The translations under genes and the position numbers were made by a program. DNA of 10,119 nt, from the NCBI GenBank assembly GCA_030696545.1, contig JAUYSA010000083.1, positions 1 through 10,119 of the forward strand. The letters are read 5' to 3'. This stretch comes from Hyphomonadaceae bacterium. Lineage in GTDB: Bacteria > Pseudomonadota > Alphaproteobacteria > Caulobacterales > Hyphomonadaceae. The notes under the pieces are model-generated. The model was given only the letters and a program-made list of their open reading frames with translations, did no database searches and was not told the DNA's origin. Positions 1 to 6,640 of the stretch are shown piece after piece (the stretch's first letter is position 1; every line of letters begins with the position of its first letter).

Positions 1-150
1 CGCAAGGCAGGCTACAAGAGCCACTGCCAGTCCTTTCACGCCATGGCGAGGGAAGCGAGCGCCCTCGCCGTGATCGACACTCGAGGCGAGGACGTACCCG
101 ACGGCAAGCGTATGATCTCCGGAACGTTTGGCTCGATTGTGGAGAGCTGA
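1..150 (+). CDS. C-terminal fragment of a small protein, possibly DUF1428 family
   Basis: The frame is open from base 1 to a TGA at 148-150, giving the last 49 residues of a gene that starts outside the window. The end reads VPDGKRMISGTFGSIVE. From memory, DUF1428 proteins (small dimeric alpha/beta-barrel proteins of unknown function) end with a similar DGKRM(I)xGxF block followed by a hydrophobic IV/LV. The 30 residues before it are not distinctive. DUF1428 genes are often found beside ArsR and SRPBCC genes, as here, which mildly supports the guess. The gene converges on the minus-strand ArsR gene with a 48-bp gap. The fragment is too short to be certain, and the reading frame itself is better supported than the family. 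Confidence 0.5.
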   Translation, partial: RKAGYKSHCQSFHAMAREASALAVIDTRGEDVPDGKRMISGTFGSIVES

Positions 151-198
151 TCCCGTTGGCACTGGAACAGACGGACGGCCAATGAGCCATCCGCTCGC

Positions 199-525
199 TC
201 AATCTTCCTGGTCCAGCAGATCGCCCAGATTATCGAGCGCTTGGGTCCACATCGACCGCTGCATACTGATCCACGTCTCGATCACGACCAGCCCTCTTGT
301 ATCAAACCTGCAGGTGCGCACCCGGCCGATCTTCTCCGTTCGCACCAGCCCGCATCCTTCCAACACGTCGAGGTGCTGCCGCACGCCGGTCAATGTGATG
401 CCTAGCGGTTGCGCGAGTTGCGATACGGATGACGGCCCCCGCGCCAACCTGTGAACGATCGCCCGCCGCGTCGGATCGCCGAGCGCATTGAACACGTCAT
501 CGGCCTTCAGTTTTGCCCGCGCCAT
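199..525 (-). CDS. ArsR-family winged-helix transcriptional regulator
   Basis: This 108-residue protein has the classic ArsR/SmtB-like layout. It opens with ADDVFNALGDPTRRAIVHRLARG (about residues 8-30), then SVSQLAQPLGITLTGVRQHLDVLEGCGLV (33-61), which is the helix-turn-helix with its recognition helix, and a beta-wing (EKIGRVRTCRF, 64-74). The ELCVCDL-type metal site of arsenic sensors is absent and only two cysteines are present (C58, C72), so metal sensing is unlikely. It belongs to the subgroup commonly paired with AHSA1/SRPBCC proteins. Its ATG lies 2 bp after the stop of the SRPBCC gene, so the two are co-transcribed and probably translationally coupled. It is the natural ligand for the inverted repeats at 1000-1061, which would make it a repressor of its own operon. 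The effector is unknown. Confidence 0.93.
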   Translation of the reverse strand: MARAKLKADDVFNALGDPTRRAIVHRLARGPSSVSQLAQPLGITLTGVRQHLDVLEGCGLVRTEKIGRVRTCRFDTRGLVVIETWISMQRSMWTQALDNLGDLLDQED

Positions 526-527
526 GA

Positions 528-989
528 CTAATCCAGCGCGCCTTCAACTGCATCGAGAAGTGCACGCCAGCCGAACTCGCGCATCTGTGGCCCGTCGGAC
601 TGCTCGAAGAAGACTGCCTGATGCGTCAGCACGACCCGGCATCCGTCGCCGGCCGGAAAAAGCTCGATGGAAACGATCGCAACCGAGGCGCGCGTCGCGC
701 CCATGTCGAGCGTCTGCGTCCCCACCACACGCTGATTTTCCACGATGTCGATATAGTCCTGCGACCAGGTGAGCACGACGCCCGCAATCGGCGTTCCCGG
801 CTTCATTCGGCCGACCAGCACCTCGCGCCCGCCAACGCGGAAATCGTTCTCATACGACACCACATCATGCGCCCCACCCGCCGCATACCACCGCTTCTTC
901 GTCGTGATATCCGCAAACGCCGCAAACACCCTTTCTGGAGGCTTGAGATACTCCCGTTCGATAACGAACGTGTTGTGCGTAACTGCCAT
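528..989 (-). CDS. SRPBCC/AHSA1-domain protein
   Basis: A 153-residue START-like (Bet v1-like) fold protein of the AHSA1 family. The N-terminus TFVIEREYLKPPERVFAAFAD (residues 7-27) matches the usual opening, in which a strand leads into the helix that bears the family's vFxAf block. It is followed by KKRWYAA and the FRVGG turn, and it ends with a long helix containing GWRALLDAVEGAL. These proteins bind hydrophobic ligands in a cavity; a catalytic role cannot be assigned. An upstream in-frame ATG at 999-1001 exists, but I chose 987-989 because a GGAGG sits 5 nt before it and includes that upstream ATG's own G, and because MAVTHNTF begins at the usual family boundary. It is the first gene of the operon with the downstream ArsR regulator. 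This order, effector gene before regulator, is the reverse of the commoner ArsR-first arrangement. Confidence 0.9.
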   Translation of the reverse strand: MAVTHNTFVIEREYLKPPERVFAAFADITTKKRWYAAGGAHDVVSYENDFRVGGREVLVGRMKPGTPIAGVVLTWSQDYIDIVENQRVVGTQTLDMGATRASVAIVSIELFPAGDGCRVVLTHQAVFFEQSDGPQMREFGWRALLDAVEGALD

Positions 990-999
990 GTCCGCCTCC

Positions 1000-1023
1000 A
1001 TACTGAAGTTAAGGCTTCAGTAT
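1000..1023. promoter_or_regulatory. Probable ArsR operator O1 (perfect 9-6-9 inverted repeat)
   Basis: The arms ATACTGAAG (1000-1008) and CTTCAGTAT (1015-1023) are exact reverse complements separated by 6 bp. The site runs from the likely -10 region to the ribosome-binding site of the SRPBCC gene. Length, symmetry and position fit an ArsR-family dimer site that blocks transcription of the SRPBCC-arsR operon. Binding itself is inferred. Confidence 0.72.
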
Positions 1024-1045
1024 TATTCAGCAACAAAACAGTCAA
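1017..1045 (-). promoter_or_regulatory. Candidate sigma-70 promoter of the SRPBCC-arsR operon
   Basis: Reading the minus strand, TTGACT (1045-1040) is a near-consensus -35 box. The -10 is less clear: TACTGA lies at the ideal 17-bp spacing (1022-1017), while AATACT (1024-1019) is better in AT content but only 15 bp away. Either choice falls inside operator O1. This local AT-rich stretch contrasts with the GC-rich surroundings, which also fits a promoter. Confidence 0.5.
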
Positions 1046-1061
1046 GCCTAGACTTCAGTAT
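1038..1061. promoter_or_regulatory. Probable second ArsR operator O2 (imperfect copy of O1)
   Basis: The right arm CTTCAGTAT (1053-1061) is identical to that of O1. The left arm ACAGTCAAG (1038-1046) matches the O1 left arm at 6 of 9 positions with the same 6-bp spacer. The two centres are 38 bp apart. The degenerate arm contains the likely -35 box on the minus strand, which may explain why it departs from symmetry. Confidence 0.5.
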
Positions 1062-1090
1062 CCCGGGCGCGCTGATACGCCGGCCCGTAT

Positions 1091-1123
1091 CAAAGAAAAA
1101 GCCCGGCGTTTTGCGCCGGGCTT
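1091..1123 (-). terminator. Intrinsic terminator of the dnaG-rpoD operon
   Basis: A perfect 10-bp stem (AAGCCCGGCG at 1099-1108 with CGCCGGGCTT at 1114-1123) encloses a 5-nt loop. On the minus strand it is followed directly by a T-rich run (complement of AAAGAAAAA, 1092-1100). It starts 24 bp after the rpoD stop and insulates the downstream SRPBCC-arsR promoter. Confidence 0.92.
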
Positions 1124-1146
1124 CTCAAATCAGATTGCGATCCAGA

Positions 1147-3624
1147 TCAGGTATCGAGGAACGAGCGCAGCTTCCGGCTACGGCTCGGATGCTTCAGCTT
1201 GCGCAGCGCCTTGGCTTCGATCTGGCGAATACGCTCGCGCGTCACCGAGAACTGCTGGCCGACTTCTTCCAGCGTGTGATCGGTGTTCATGCCGATGCCG
1301 AAGCGCATGCGCAGTACGCGCTCTTCACGCGGCGTGAGCGAGGCGAGCACGCGCGTCGTGGTTTCGCGCAGGTTCGACTGGATCGCGGCGTCCACCGGCA
1401 GCAGAGCCGATTTATCCTCGATGAAGTCGCCGAGGTTTGAATCCTCGTCGTCGCCGATCGGCGTCTCGAGCGAGATCGGCTCTTTCGCGATCTTGAGAAC
1501 CTTGCGGATCTTCTCCAGCGGCAGGCCGAGCTTTTCAGCCAGCTCTTCCGGCGTCGGCTCGCGGCCGATCTCGTGGAGCATCTGGCGCTGTGTGCGGACG
1601 ATCTTGTTGATCGTCTCGATCATGTGGACCGGGATACGGATCGTGCGCGCCTGGTCCGCGATCGAGCGGGTGATCGCCTGGCGGATCCACCACGTCGCAT
1701 AGGTCGAGAACTTGTAGCCGCGGCGGTACTCGAACTTGTCGACCGCCTTCATGAGGCCGATGTTTCCTTCCTGGATGAGATCCAGGAATTGCAGGCCGCG
1801 GTTCGTGTATTTCTTGGCGATCGAGATCACGAGACGGAGGTTGGCTTCCACCATCTCCTTCTTCGCCTGACGGGCTTCGCGCTCACCTTTTTGAACCGTC
1901 TGGACGATACGGCGGAAGTCGTCGATCGGAACGCCCATCTCCTGGGCGAGGCCCGACACGTCTTCACGCAGCGTGCCGATCTTGCGCGTTTCCGACGTGA
2001 CGAATTTCTTCCACTGCTTCGACAGCAGCGAGACCTTGTCGAGCCAGTCGGGCTTCAGCTCGTTGCCGAAATAGTTGTCGAGGAAGTCCTGGCGGCCAAC
2101 GCCGTGCAGGTCGGCCAGGCGCATAAGCTTGCCCTCATGCTGGATGAGGCGCTTGTTGATCTCGTACAGCTGCTCGACCAGCGTTTCGATACGCGCATTG
2201 TTGAGGTGCAGCGTTTTCAGGTTCTCGGTGATCGCCGAAACCAGCTCGTCATATTCCTTGTAGTCCTTCGGCGTGAGAGCCTTGCCCTCGATCTTCCGCG
2301 CGACCAGCCGCTCCTGCAGCTTGCGATAGCGCTGGAAGTTCTCGCCGACGGCGTCGAGCGTCTTGGTGACGCCTTCGCGCAGCTCGGCTTCCATGGCCGA
2401 CATCGACATGGCGCCGCCATCATCGAACTCGTCCTCGGCATCGGCAGCTTCGGCTTCCGCCTGCTTCTGACGCTCAAGCTCGACCTCATCCACGTCTTCA
2501 TCGCGGACGCGCTTGATCGGCTTGGGCTTCTCCTTGGCCTTCTCAGCCTCGGCAAGTTTTCGGGCTGTGATCGGCGCAGTCGACGGCGGCGGCGCGCCGC
2601 CGTTCAGCACGATCTGCGAATTGTCGACGATGCCGCCATGGGCCGCAGCGTACGTCGCTTCCAGATCGATGATGTCGCGCAGCAGAACGCGCTCTTCGCT
2701 AAGTTCCTGGCGCCACACCATGATGGCTTCGAATGTCAGCGGGCTTTCGCACAGGCCGCGGATCATCGCGTCGCGGCCGGCCTCGATGCGCTTGGCGATC
2801 GCAATCTCGCCCTCGCGCGACAGAAGCTCGACCGAGCCCATCTCACGCAGATACATCCGCACCGGATCGTCCGTGCGATCGTAGCGATCTGATTTCGTCG
2901 TCGCGAGTGCAGTGGATTTCGAACGCGCGGGCGCGCTGCCTTCTTCGCCCTCTTCGTCCTCTTCCTTGTTCTCCTGCTCGCGCTCGGATTCTTCCACATC
3001 GTCTTCGGACTCGACGACGTTGATGCCCATCTCCGAGAGCTGGGACATGATATCTTCGATCTGCTCGGACGAATTCTGGTCCGACGGCAGAACCTTGTTC
3101 AGCTCGTCATACGTAACGAATCCACGCGCCTTCGCAGACTTGATGAATTTCTTCACCGTGGCGTCGTTCATATCGAGCAGCGGTCCGTCAGTCGCCTCTG
3201 GGGCCGACTTACGTTTCGCTGCTGCTTCTGCTTTCGCCATTCCGTCTCTCCGCAGACCCGTTTTGTCAGGCCGGACATCTTTCGCCGGCACGACCTTCGC
3301 CGGCTGGGCTTTCACCGTGCCGGTCTTGTCACTCCCGCCTTTGGGCGGGGGCTCCTTGCTCGCAACCGGCTTGGCCTGAACCTTGGCCGAAGCCTTGGCG
3401 ATCGGCGCTTTCACTGGCTGGGCCTTGGCTGGCGCGGGTTTCGCCGCAACAGCCGCCTTGGCCCCACCCTTGAGTACGGGCTTCGTGGCCTCTGGCTTTT
3501 TCGAATCCTTCTTCGTCTCCGCCTTGGCGGAGCCCGGCTTTGCAGCAGGCTTGTCCCGTCTGACTTCGGCTTTCGCGGAGGCTTTGCCTCCCTTGGCCGG
3601 CGGGTGTTTCGCCTTGTTCTTCAA
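1147..3624 (-). CDS. rpoD: RNA polymerase housekeeping sigma factor RpoD with basic N-terminal extension
   Basis: Primary sigma-70 factor, which directs core polymerase to -10/-35 promoters. With the start used here it has 825 residues. Region 1.1 spans about 150-208 (LLDMNDATVKKFI to GINVVESEDD), followed by an acidic Glu-rich linker. Region 1.2 begins at DPVRMYLREMG (about 253). A long non-conserved region follows, then region 2 (MVEANLRLVISIAKKY from 591, with the FSTYATWWIRQAI melting motif), region 3, and region 4 (SLTPREERVLRMRFG from 762; HTLEEVG...RIRQIEAKAL helix-turn-helix at about 783-810).

Start choice: TTG at 3624 has GAGG 6 nt upstream and begins one base after the dnaG stop. 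GTG at 3654 would overlap dnaG. ATG at 3240 (697 residues, GGAG 7 nt upstream) gives the usual family length. The 128-residue stretch before that ATG is stop-free and strongly Lys/Ala/Pro-rich, so I judge it coding. It forms an operon with dnaG and ends at the intrinsic terminator at 1091-1123. Confidence 0.95.
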   Translation of the reverse strand: MKNKAKHPPAKGGKASAKAEVRRDKPAAKPGSAKAETKKDSKKPEATKPVLKGGAKAAVAAKPAPAKAQPVKAPIAKASAKVQAKPVASKEPPPKGGSDKTGTVKAQPAKVVPAKDVRPDKTGLRRDGMAKAEAAAKRKSAPEATDGPLLDMNDATVKKFIKSAKARGFVTYDELNKVLPSDQNSSEQIEDIMSQLSEMGINVVESEDDVEESEREQENKEEDEEGEEGSAPARSKSTALATTKSDRYDRTDDPVRMYLREMGSVELLSREGEIAIAKRIEAGRDAMIRGLCESPLTFEAIMVWRQELSEERVLLRDIIDLEATYAAAHGGIVDNSQIVLNGGAPPPSTAPITARKLAEAEKAKEKPKPIKRVRDEDVDEVELERQKQAEAEAADAEDEFDDGGAMSMSAMEAELREGVTKTLDAVGENFQRYRKLQERLVARKIEGKALTPKDYKEYDELVSAITENLKTLHLNNARIETLVEQLYEINKRLIQHEGKLMRLADLHGVGRQDFLDNYFGNELKPDWLDKVSLLSKQWKKFVTSETRKIGTLREDVSGLAQEMGVPIDDFRRIVQTVQKGEREARQAKKEMVEANLRLVISIAKKYTNRGLQFLDLIQEGNIGLMKAVDKFEYRRGYKFSTYATWWIRQAITRSIADQARTIRIPVHMIETINKIVRTQRQMLHEIGREPTPEELAEKLGLPLEKIRKVLKIAKEPISLETPIGDDEDSNLGDFIEDKSALLPVDAAIQSNLRETTTRVLASLTPREERVLRMRFGIGMNTDHTLEEVGQQFSVTRERIRQIEAKALRKLKHPSRSRKLRSFLDT

Positions 3625-3625
3625 G

Positions 3626-5560
3626 TCAGTCCTCAGAGCGTTTCGTCTCCGCACTCACGCCGAAAACGGCGTCGGCCTTCTCAATTGCAGTTCGTAGCTT
3701 GTTTTCACCCTTGATCGGTGAGTCGTCTCCAGCGTCTTCATTCACCGACCGGCTTGCCTTCTCCCGATCAATGATGGCTGCTCGAAGCCGCGCCTCGTAT
3801 CTGGCTGTCGATAGTGGCTCCTCGCCGCCAGTTCCCACCTTCGTTGACTGCACTTCACCTTCAAGCTTCCTGGCGACCGGAAACCGTTCCATCGCGTCAA
3901 GCCAATCACGGCTTGCGGCACCGAAGCTGACGCTTAGCTGCCCACGTAGATAGGGTTCCAAAAGTTCGACAGCCCGCTTGCGGTCAAGGGTACGTAAATG
4001 GGCTGCAACAGTAGCTAGGTCAAGCTTTTCGGCGCTTTCGTACATGTCAAAAGCGGCCTTTCTGATATCCTCGACGTCAGGGTCCGGATACTCGGTTTTA
4101 GCCAGCGCCTCCCTGGCCGCCTCAAAGTGCATCGGCACCATGATCGCCCGAACCAGCAGCCCAAGGCCGGGAAGCCCGGTCGGACCCGGCGAGAAACCCT
4201 TTTTGCCGGGATTATACCCCCTGCCAGGCGAACCGCCCTGTTGAGCAAATGACTGGCCCTGCCCGCTCTTACCCGGACGGAAATGCCAGTAGAGCCGGTC
4301 CCGCAGCTCACGTTCATAGGCTTTCTTGACGCCGGGATGCTTGATCTGGCCCACAGCGGCCATAAGCCGCGCCTCGAAGCCTGCCTTCCGCTCGGGGGTA
4401 TCCAGCGGCTCGGCTTCCAGCTCGCGAGCCCATAGCAGGTCCACCAGCGGCCGCGCGGCCCCCAGCATGTCCCGCATCTCCTGCGCGCCCCTGACGCGCA
4501 CGACATCGTCCGGGTCCATCCCGTCCGGCAGCAGCACGAAGAACAGCGTCTTGCCCGGCTCGATCAGCGGCAGCGCCCGGTCACAGGCCCGCCAGGCCGC
4601 CCGGATGCCCGCCGCATCTCCGTCAAAGCACAGGATCGGCTCCGGCCCCGCCCGCCACAGCAGGTCGAGCTGTTCCTCCGTCAGCGCAGTCCCGAGCGGC
4701 GCCACCGCCGTCCCGATCCCGGCTTCCGCCAGCGCGATCGCGTCGACATAGCCCTCGGTCACGATCAGCCCGCGCGACAGCGGACCTTCCTTGATCGGGG
4801 CCAGCGCCTCGCGCGCATCCATGTAGCGATAGAGCGTCCGCCCCTTGTGAAAGAGCGGGCTATCTGAGGAGTTCAGGTATTTCGGCTTCCCATCCGGCTC
4901 CAGCGTCCGCGCGCCGAACGCGATCGGCCGGTTGGAGTGATCGGTGATCGGGAAGATCACGCGATTGCGGAAGCGGTCCCAGGGCTGCTTGCCGTCATCC
5001 GGCTGCACCAGCAGCCCAGCCTCGATCAGCTCTTCGATCGTCGCGCCCTGCTTTGTCAGGAAATCCGACAGCGCCCGCCAGCCATCCGGGGCAAAGCCCA
5101 TGCGGTGCCGCGCCCACGCCTCAGGCCCAAATCCACGCTTCTGCAGGTATTCCCGCGCTTCCGTGCCTGCGGGCTTGCGCAACTGGTCCTCGAAGAACAC
5201 GCACGCCTTCTCGACCCAGTCGATGAGCGTCGCGCGTTTGCGATACTGCTGCGCCTCGCCCGCCGACTGCGCCGGCAGCTCCAGCCCGACATCCCGCGCC
5301 AGCTTCTCAACCGCCTCGGCAAACGTCAGCCGCTCGGTTTCGGTCAGGAAGGTGATCGCATCGCCAGACTTCTGCGTTGAGAAGCATTTGTAGAAGCCGC
5401 GATCGTCATGAACGTAGAAAGACGGCGTCTTTTCGCTCGAGAATGGCGACAGCCCGACCCAGTCCTTACCGCGCTTTTTCAGCGAGACTTTTTTCCCAAC
5501 GACGTCCGACAGCCGCACGCGCGACTTCAGCTCGTTGAGAAATTCCTCCGGAAACCGCAT
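3626..5560 (-). CDS. dnaG: DNA primase DnaG
   Basis: Synthesises RNA primers for the replisome and docks on the DnaB helicase. The predicted protein has 644 residues, close to the family norm. The N-terminal CHC2-type domain (about 36-67) keeps the fold (GLSPF, EKTPSF, GFYKCF, GDAITFL), but three of four zinc ligand positions are S38, S41 and T62; only C59 remains. The polymerase core has RFRNRVIFPI (196-205), FGARTL and PKYLNSSDSPLFHKG (226-240). The TOPRIM part has the catalytic EGYVDAIAL (E269), FDGDAAG (D313, D315) and DPDD (349-352). A Gly/Pro-rich linker (about 429-464) leads to the helical helicase-binding region.

The frame stays open upstream to 5686, but MRFPEEFLNEL at 5560 is the conserved N-terminus, although its Shine-Dalgarno is weak. 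The stop is 1 bp before the preferred rpoD start, so the two genes form an operon; rpsU is absent from the window. The 3' quarter has clearly lower GC than the rest. Confidence 0.97.
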   Translation of the reverse strand: MRFPEEFLNELKSRVRLSDVVGKKVSLKKRGKDWVGLSPFSSEKTPSFYVHDDRGFYKCFSTQKSGDAITFLTETERLTFAEAVEKLARDVGLELPAQSAGEAQQYRKRATLIDWVEKACVFFEDQLRKPAGTEAREYLQKRGFGPEAWARHRMGFAPDGWRALSDFLTKQGATIEELIEAGLLVQPDDGKQPWDRFRNRVIFPITDHSNRPIAFGARTLEPDGKPKYLNSSDSPLFHKGRTLYRYMDAREALAPIKEGPLSRGLIVTEGYVDAIALAEAGIGTAVAPLGTALTEEQLDLLWRAGPEPILCFDGDAAGIRAAWRACDRALPLIEPGKTLFFVLLPDGMDPDDVVRVRGAQEMRDMLGAARPLVDLLWARELEAEPLDTPERKAGFEARLMAAVGQIKHPGVKKAYERELRDRLYWHFRPGKSGQGQSFAQQGGSPGRGYNPGKKGFSPGPTGLPGLGLLVRAIMVPMHFEAAREALAKTEYPDPDVEDIRKAAFDMYESAEKLDLATVAAHLRTLDRKRAVELLEPYLRGQLSVSFGAASRDWLDAMERFPVARKLEGEVQSTKVGTGGEEPLSTARYEARLRAAIIDREKASRSVNEDAGDDSPIKGENKLRTAIEKADAVFGVSAETKRSED

Positions 5561-5603
5561 CGCTGTCTTACTGGCCCTGAGCCCAACTCCCGGCGCTACA
5601 AGC

Positions 5604-5620
5604 GGCGCGTCCCACGCGCC
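5604..5620. other. Strong hairpin in the dnaG leader
   Basis: GGCGCGT (5604-5610) and ACGCGCC (5614-5620) are perfect reverse complements around a 3-nt loop, 44 bp ahead of the dnaG start. There is no T-run on either side, so it is not an intrinsic terminator. It may structure the dnaG 5' leader, but no function can be assigned. Confidence 0.35.
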
Positions 5621-5665
5621 AGCAGCTGACGGTTCGATCCTGTGGACCGATGAGTTGCAACTTGT

Positions 5666-5690
5666 GCGCTGATTCGGGCGAATCAAGCGC
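5666..5690. promoter_or_regulatory. Palindrome with two GANTC sites upstream of dnaG
   Basis: TGATTCG (5670-5676) and CGAATCA (5679-5685) are exact reverse complements separated by 2 bp. The symmetry extends to GCGC on both outer flanks (5666-5669 and 5687-5690) with one unpaired base. Each arm contains a GANTC pentamer (GATTC 5671-5675, GAATC 5680-5684), the target of the alphaproteobacterial CcrM methyltransferase. It lies 106 bp ahead of the dnaG start, in the dnaG-methyltransferase gap. A regulator site or a methylation-sensitive control element is inferred, not shown. A second short palindrome, AGTTGCAACT, lies next to it at 5653-5662. Confidence 0.45.
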
Positions 5691-5700
5691 CAACCTGCTA

Positions 5701-5727
5701 AAGCCCTGTTTTCAGAGGACAGGCCTT
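5701..5727 (-). terminator. Weak candidate terminator hairpin after the methyltransferase gene
   Basis: AAGCCCTGT (5701-5709) and ACAGGCCTT (5719-5727) pair with one mismatch around a 9-nt loop and overlap the stop codon of the methyltransferase gene. The run after the stem on the minus strand is only TAGCAGG, not T-rich, so intrinsic termination would be poor. Confidence 0.25.
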
Positions 5728-6481
5728 AGGCCCGCTTACCTTCCATGAGGGCGTACCACGCCCACCATTTCAGGCCGGGGATGCGCAGCAGCACGGCATC
5801 TACCGCCTGCCCGATCGCCCGCACCGGCGCCTGAAGCGGCGTCTTGCGGAAGAGGACCGAGCCGAGCGACGTCAGGCCATAAAGCCGAACGTCCGTCTTC
5901 TCGAAGGTCGCGCTGAACTTGTGGAAGTCCGGAACCAGCAGCGGATGCTCATCCGGCGTGCGGGCTTCAGGCGTCTTCTTGCGGTAATACTCGATCGCCG
6001 GGTTGTGCCCCAGCGGTTCGGTGAACAGCACCACACCGCCCGGCTTCAGCACGCGGCGCAGCTCCGCCATCGCCTTGTCGTAGTCGAGGTGGTGCAGGAT
6101 GCCCGAGCCAAACACGAAGTCGAACGTGCCATCGGCAAAGTCCATCGCCTCGGCGTTCTGGACCGACAGGTTAATATTGGTGATGCCGCGCTGGCGGATC
6201 TCGTCGTTACCGGCGTCCACGGCCTGTTTCGAAATGTCGATGCCTTCGACCCGTTTCGCGACGCCTGCCAGCGCAATGGCGTTGTAACCATGCGCGCACC
6301 CGTATTCGAGCACCACAGCGCCCTTGGCCAGCTCCAGCCGGCGTTTGGCGTAGCGATCAAAACAGCCTTTGATCGCGTCATAATACTTCATCTGGGCCGA
6401 GCGATCGTCCTCGCCGCCCGCGAAACGTGCGTCATGAAACTGGCGCTCGCGCTCAATGCGATCGACTGATCCGCCGTCCAT
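5726..6481 (-). CDS. Class I SAM-dependent methyltransferase (Methyltransf_11/UbiE-like)
   Basis: A 251-residue cytosolic methyltransferase. The SAM-binding Rossmann fold shows motif I as VLEYGCAHG (57-65), the acidic residue at the end of strand 2 (EGIDIS, D82), motif II around QNAEAMDF (108-115), and the post-motif signature LRRVLKPGGVVLF (141-153). FGSGILHHLDYDKAM (124-138) is typical of small-molecule or lipid methyltransferases. The C-terminal part (about 185-251) is hydrophobic and aromatic (LLRIPGLKWWAWYAL), which may cap the acceptor pocket or touch a membrane. The acceptor cannot be read from the sequence.

The frame stays open upstream to 6598, but ATG at 6481 has AGGA 8 nt ahead and the preceding translation is not protein-like. 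An ATG three codons earlier (6490) overlaps that Shine-Dalgarno. The gene lies 165 bp upstream of dnaG on the same strand, with no evidence of co-function. Confidence 0.9.
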   Translation of the reverse strand: MDGGSVDRIERERQFHDARFAGGEDDRSAQMKYYDAIKGCFDRYAKRRLELAKGAVVLEYGCAHGYNAIALAGVAKRVEGIDISKQAVDAGNDEIRQRGITNINLSVQNAEAMDFADGTFDFVFGSGILHHLDYDKAMAELRRVLKPGGVVLFTEPLGHNPAIEYYRKKTPEARTPDEHPLLVPDFHKFSATFEKTDVRLYGLTSLGSVLFRKTPLQAPVRAIGQAVDAVLLRIPGLKWWAWYALMEGKRA

Positions 6482-6544
6482 TAGCAACATCCTTTGGTAG
6501 CCCGTTGGCGCACCCATGCACCCCTCGGGCCAGTCCCTAACCCA

Positions 6545-6640
6545 GCCCGATAACCATATTGATGACGGGCTCTCGCTCCCACCCAACTCCACCAACACGC
6601 GAGTGATTTCAGCAGTAGCGGCGCAAAGCCAGGCGCCAGC
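6545..6640. other. Gap between the nlpC/P60 and methyltransferase genes: small inverted repeats only
   Basis: The 159-bp gap (6482-6640) holds a 5-bp hairpin, GGCGC (6620-6624) with GCGCC (6633-6637), just after the peptidase stop. It also holds a 6-bp inverted repeat, AGCCCG with CGGGCT, around an AT-richer 16-bp core near 6545-6572. Neither has a T-run. The AT-richer core could hold the methyltransferase promoter, but I see no clear -35/-10 pair. Confidence 0.2.

Noticed and set aside
151..198. Possible terminator between the two convergent genes at the left edge
   Set aside because: Only a 5-bp TTGGC/GCCAA pairing around a 17-nt loop, with no T-run on either strand.
1573..2892. Long plus-strand open frame opposite rpoD
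   Set aside because: It is the antisense shadow of a clearly conserved sigma factor gene in GC-rich DNA. It lacks recognisable motifs, and its composition (Arg/Leu/Asp-rich) is what antisense frames of such genes give.
5561..5686. Upstream in-frame extension of dnaG by 42 codons
   Set aside because: The conserved DnaG N-terminus begins at MRFPEEF (5560), and the extension covers the GANTC palindrome and a strong hairpin, which look like leader DNA.
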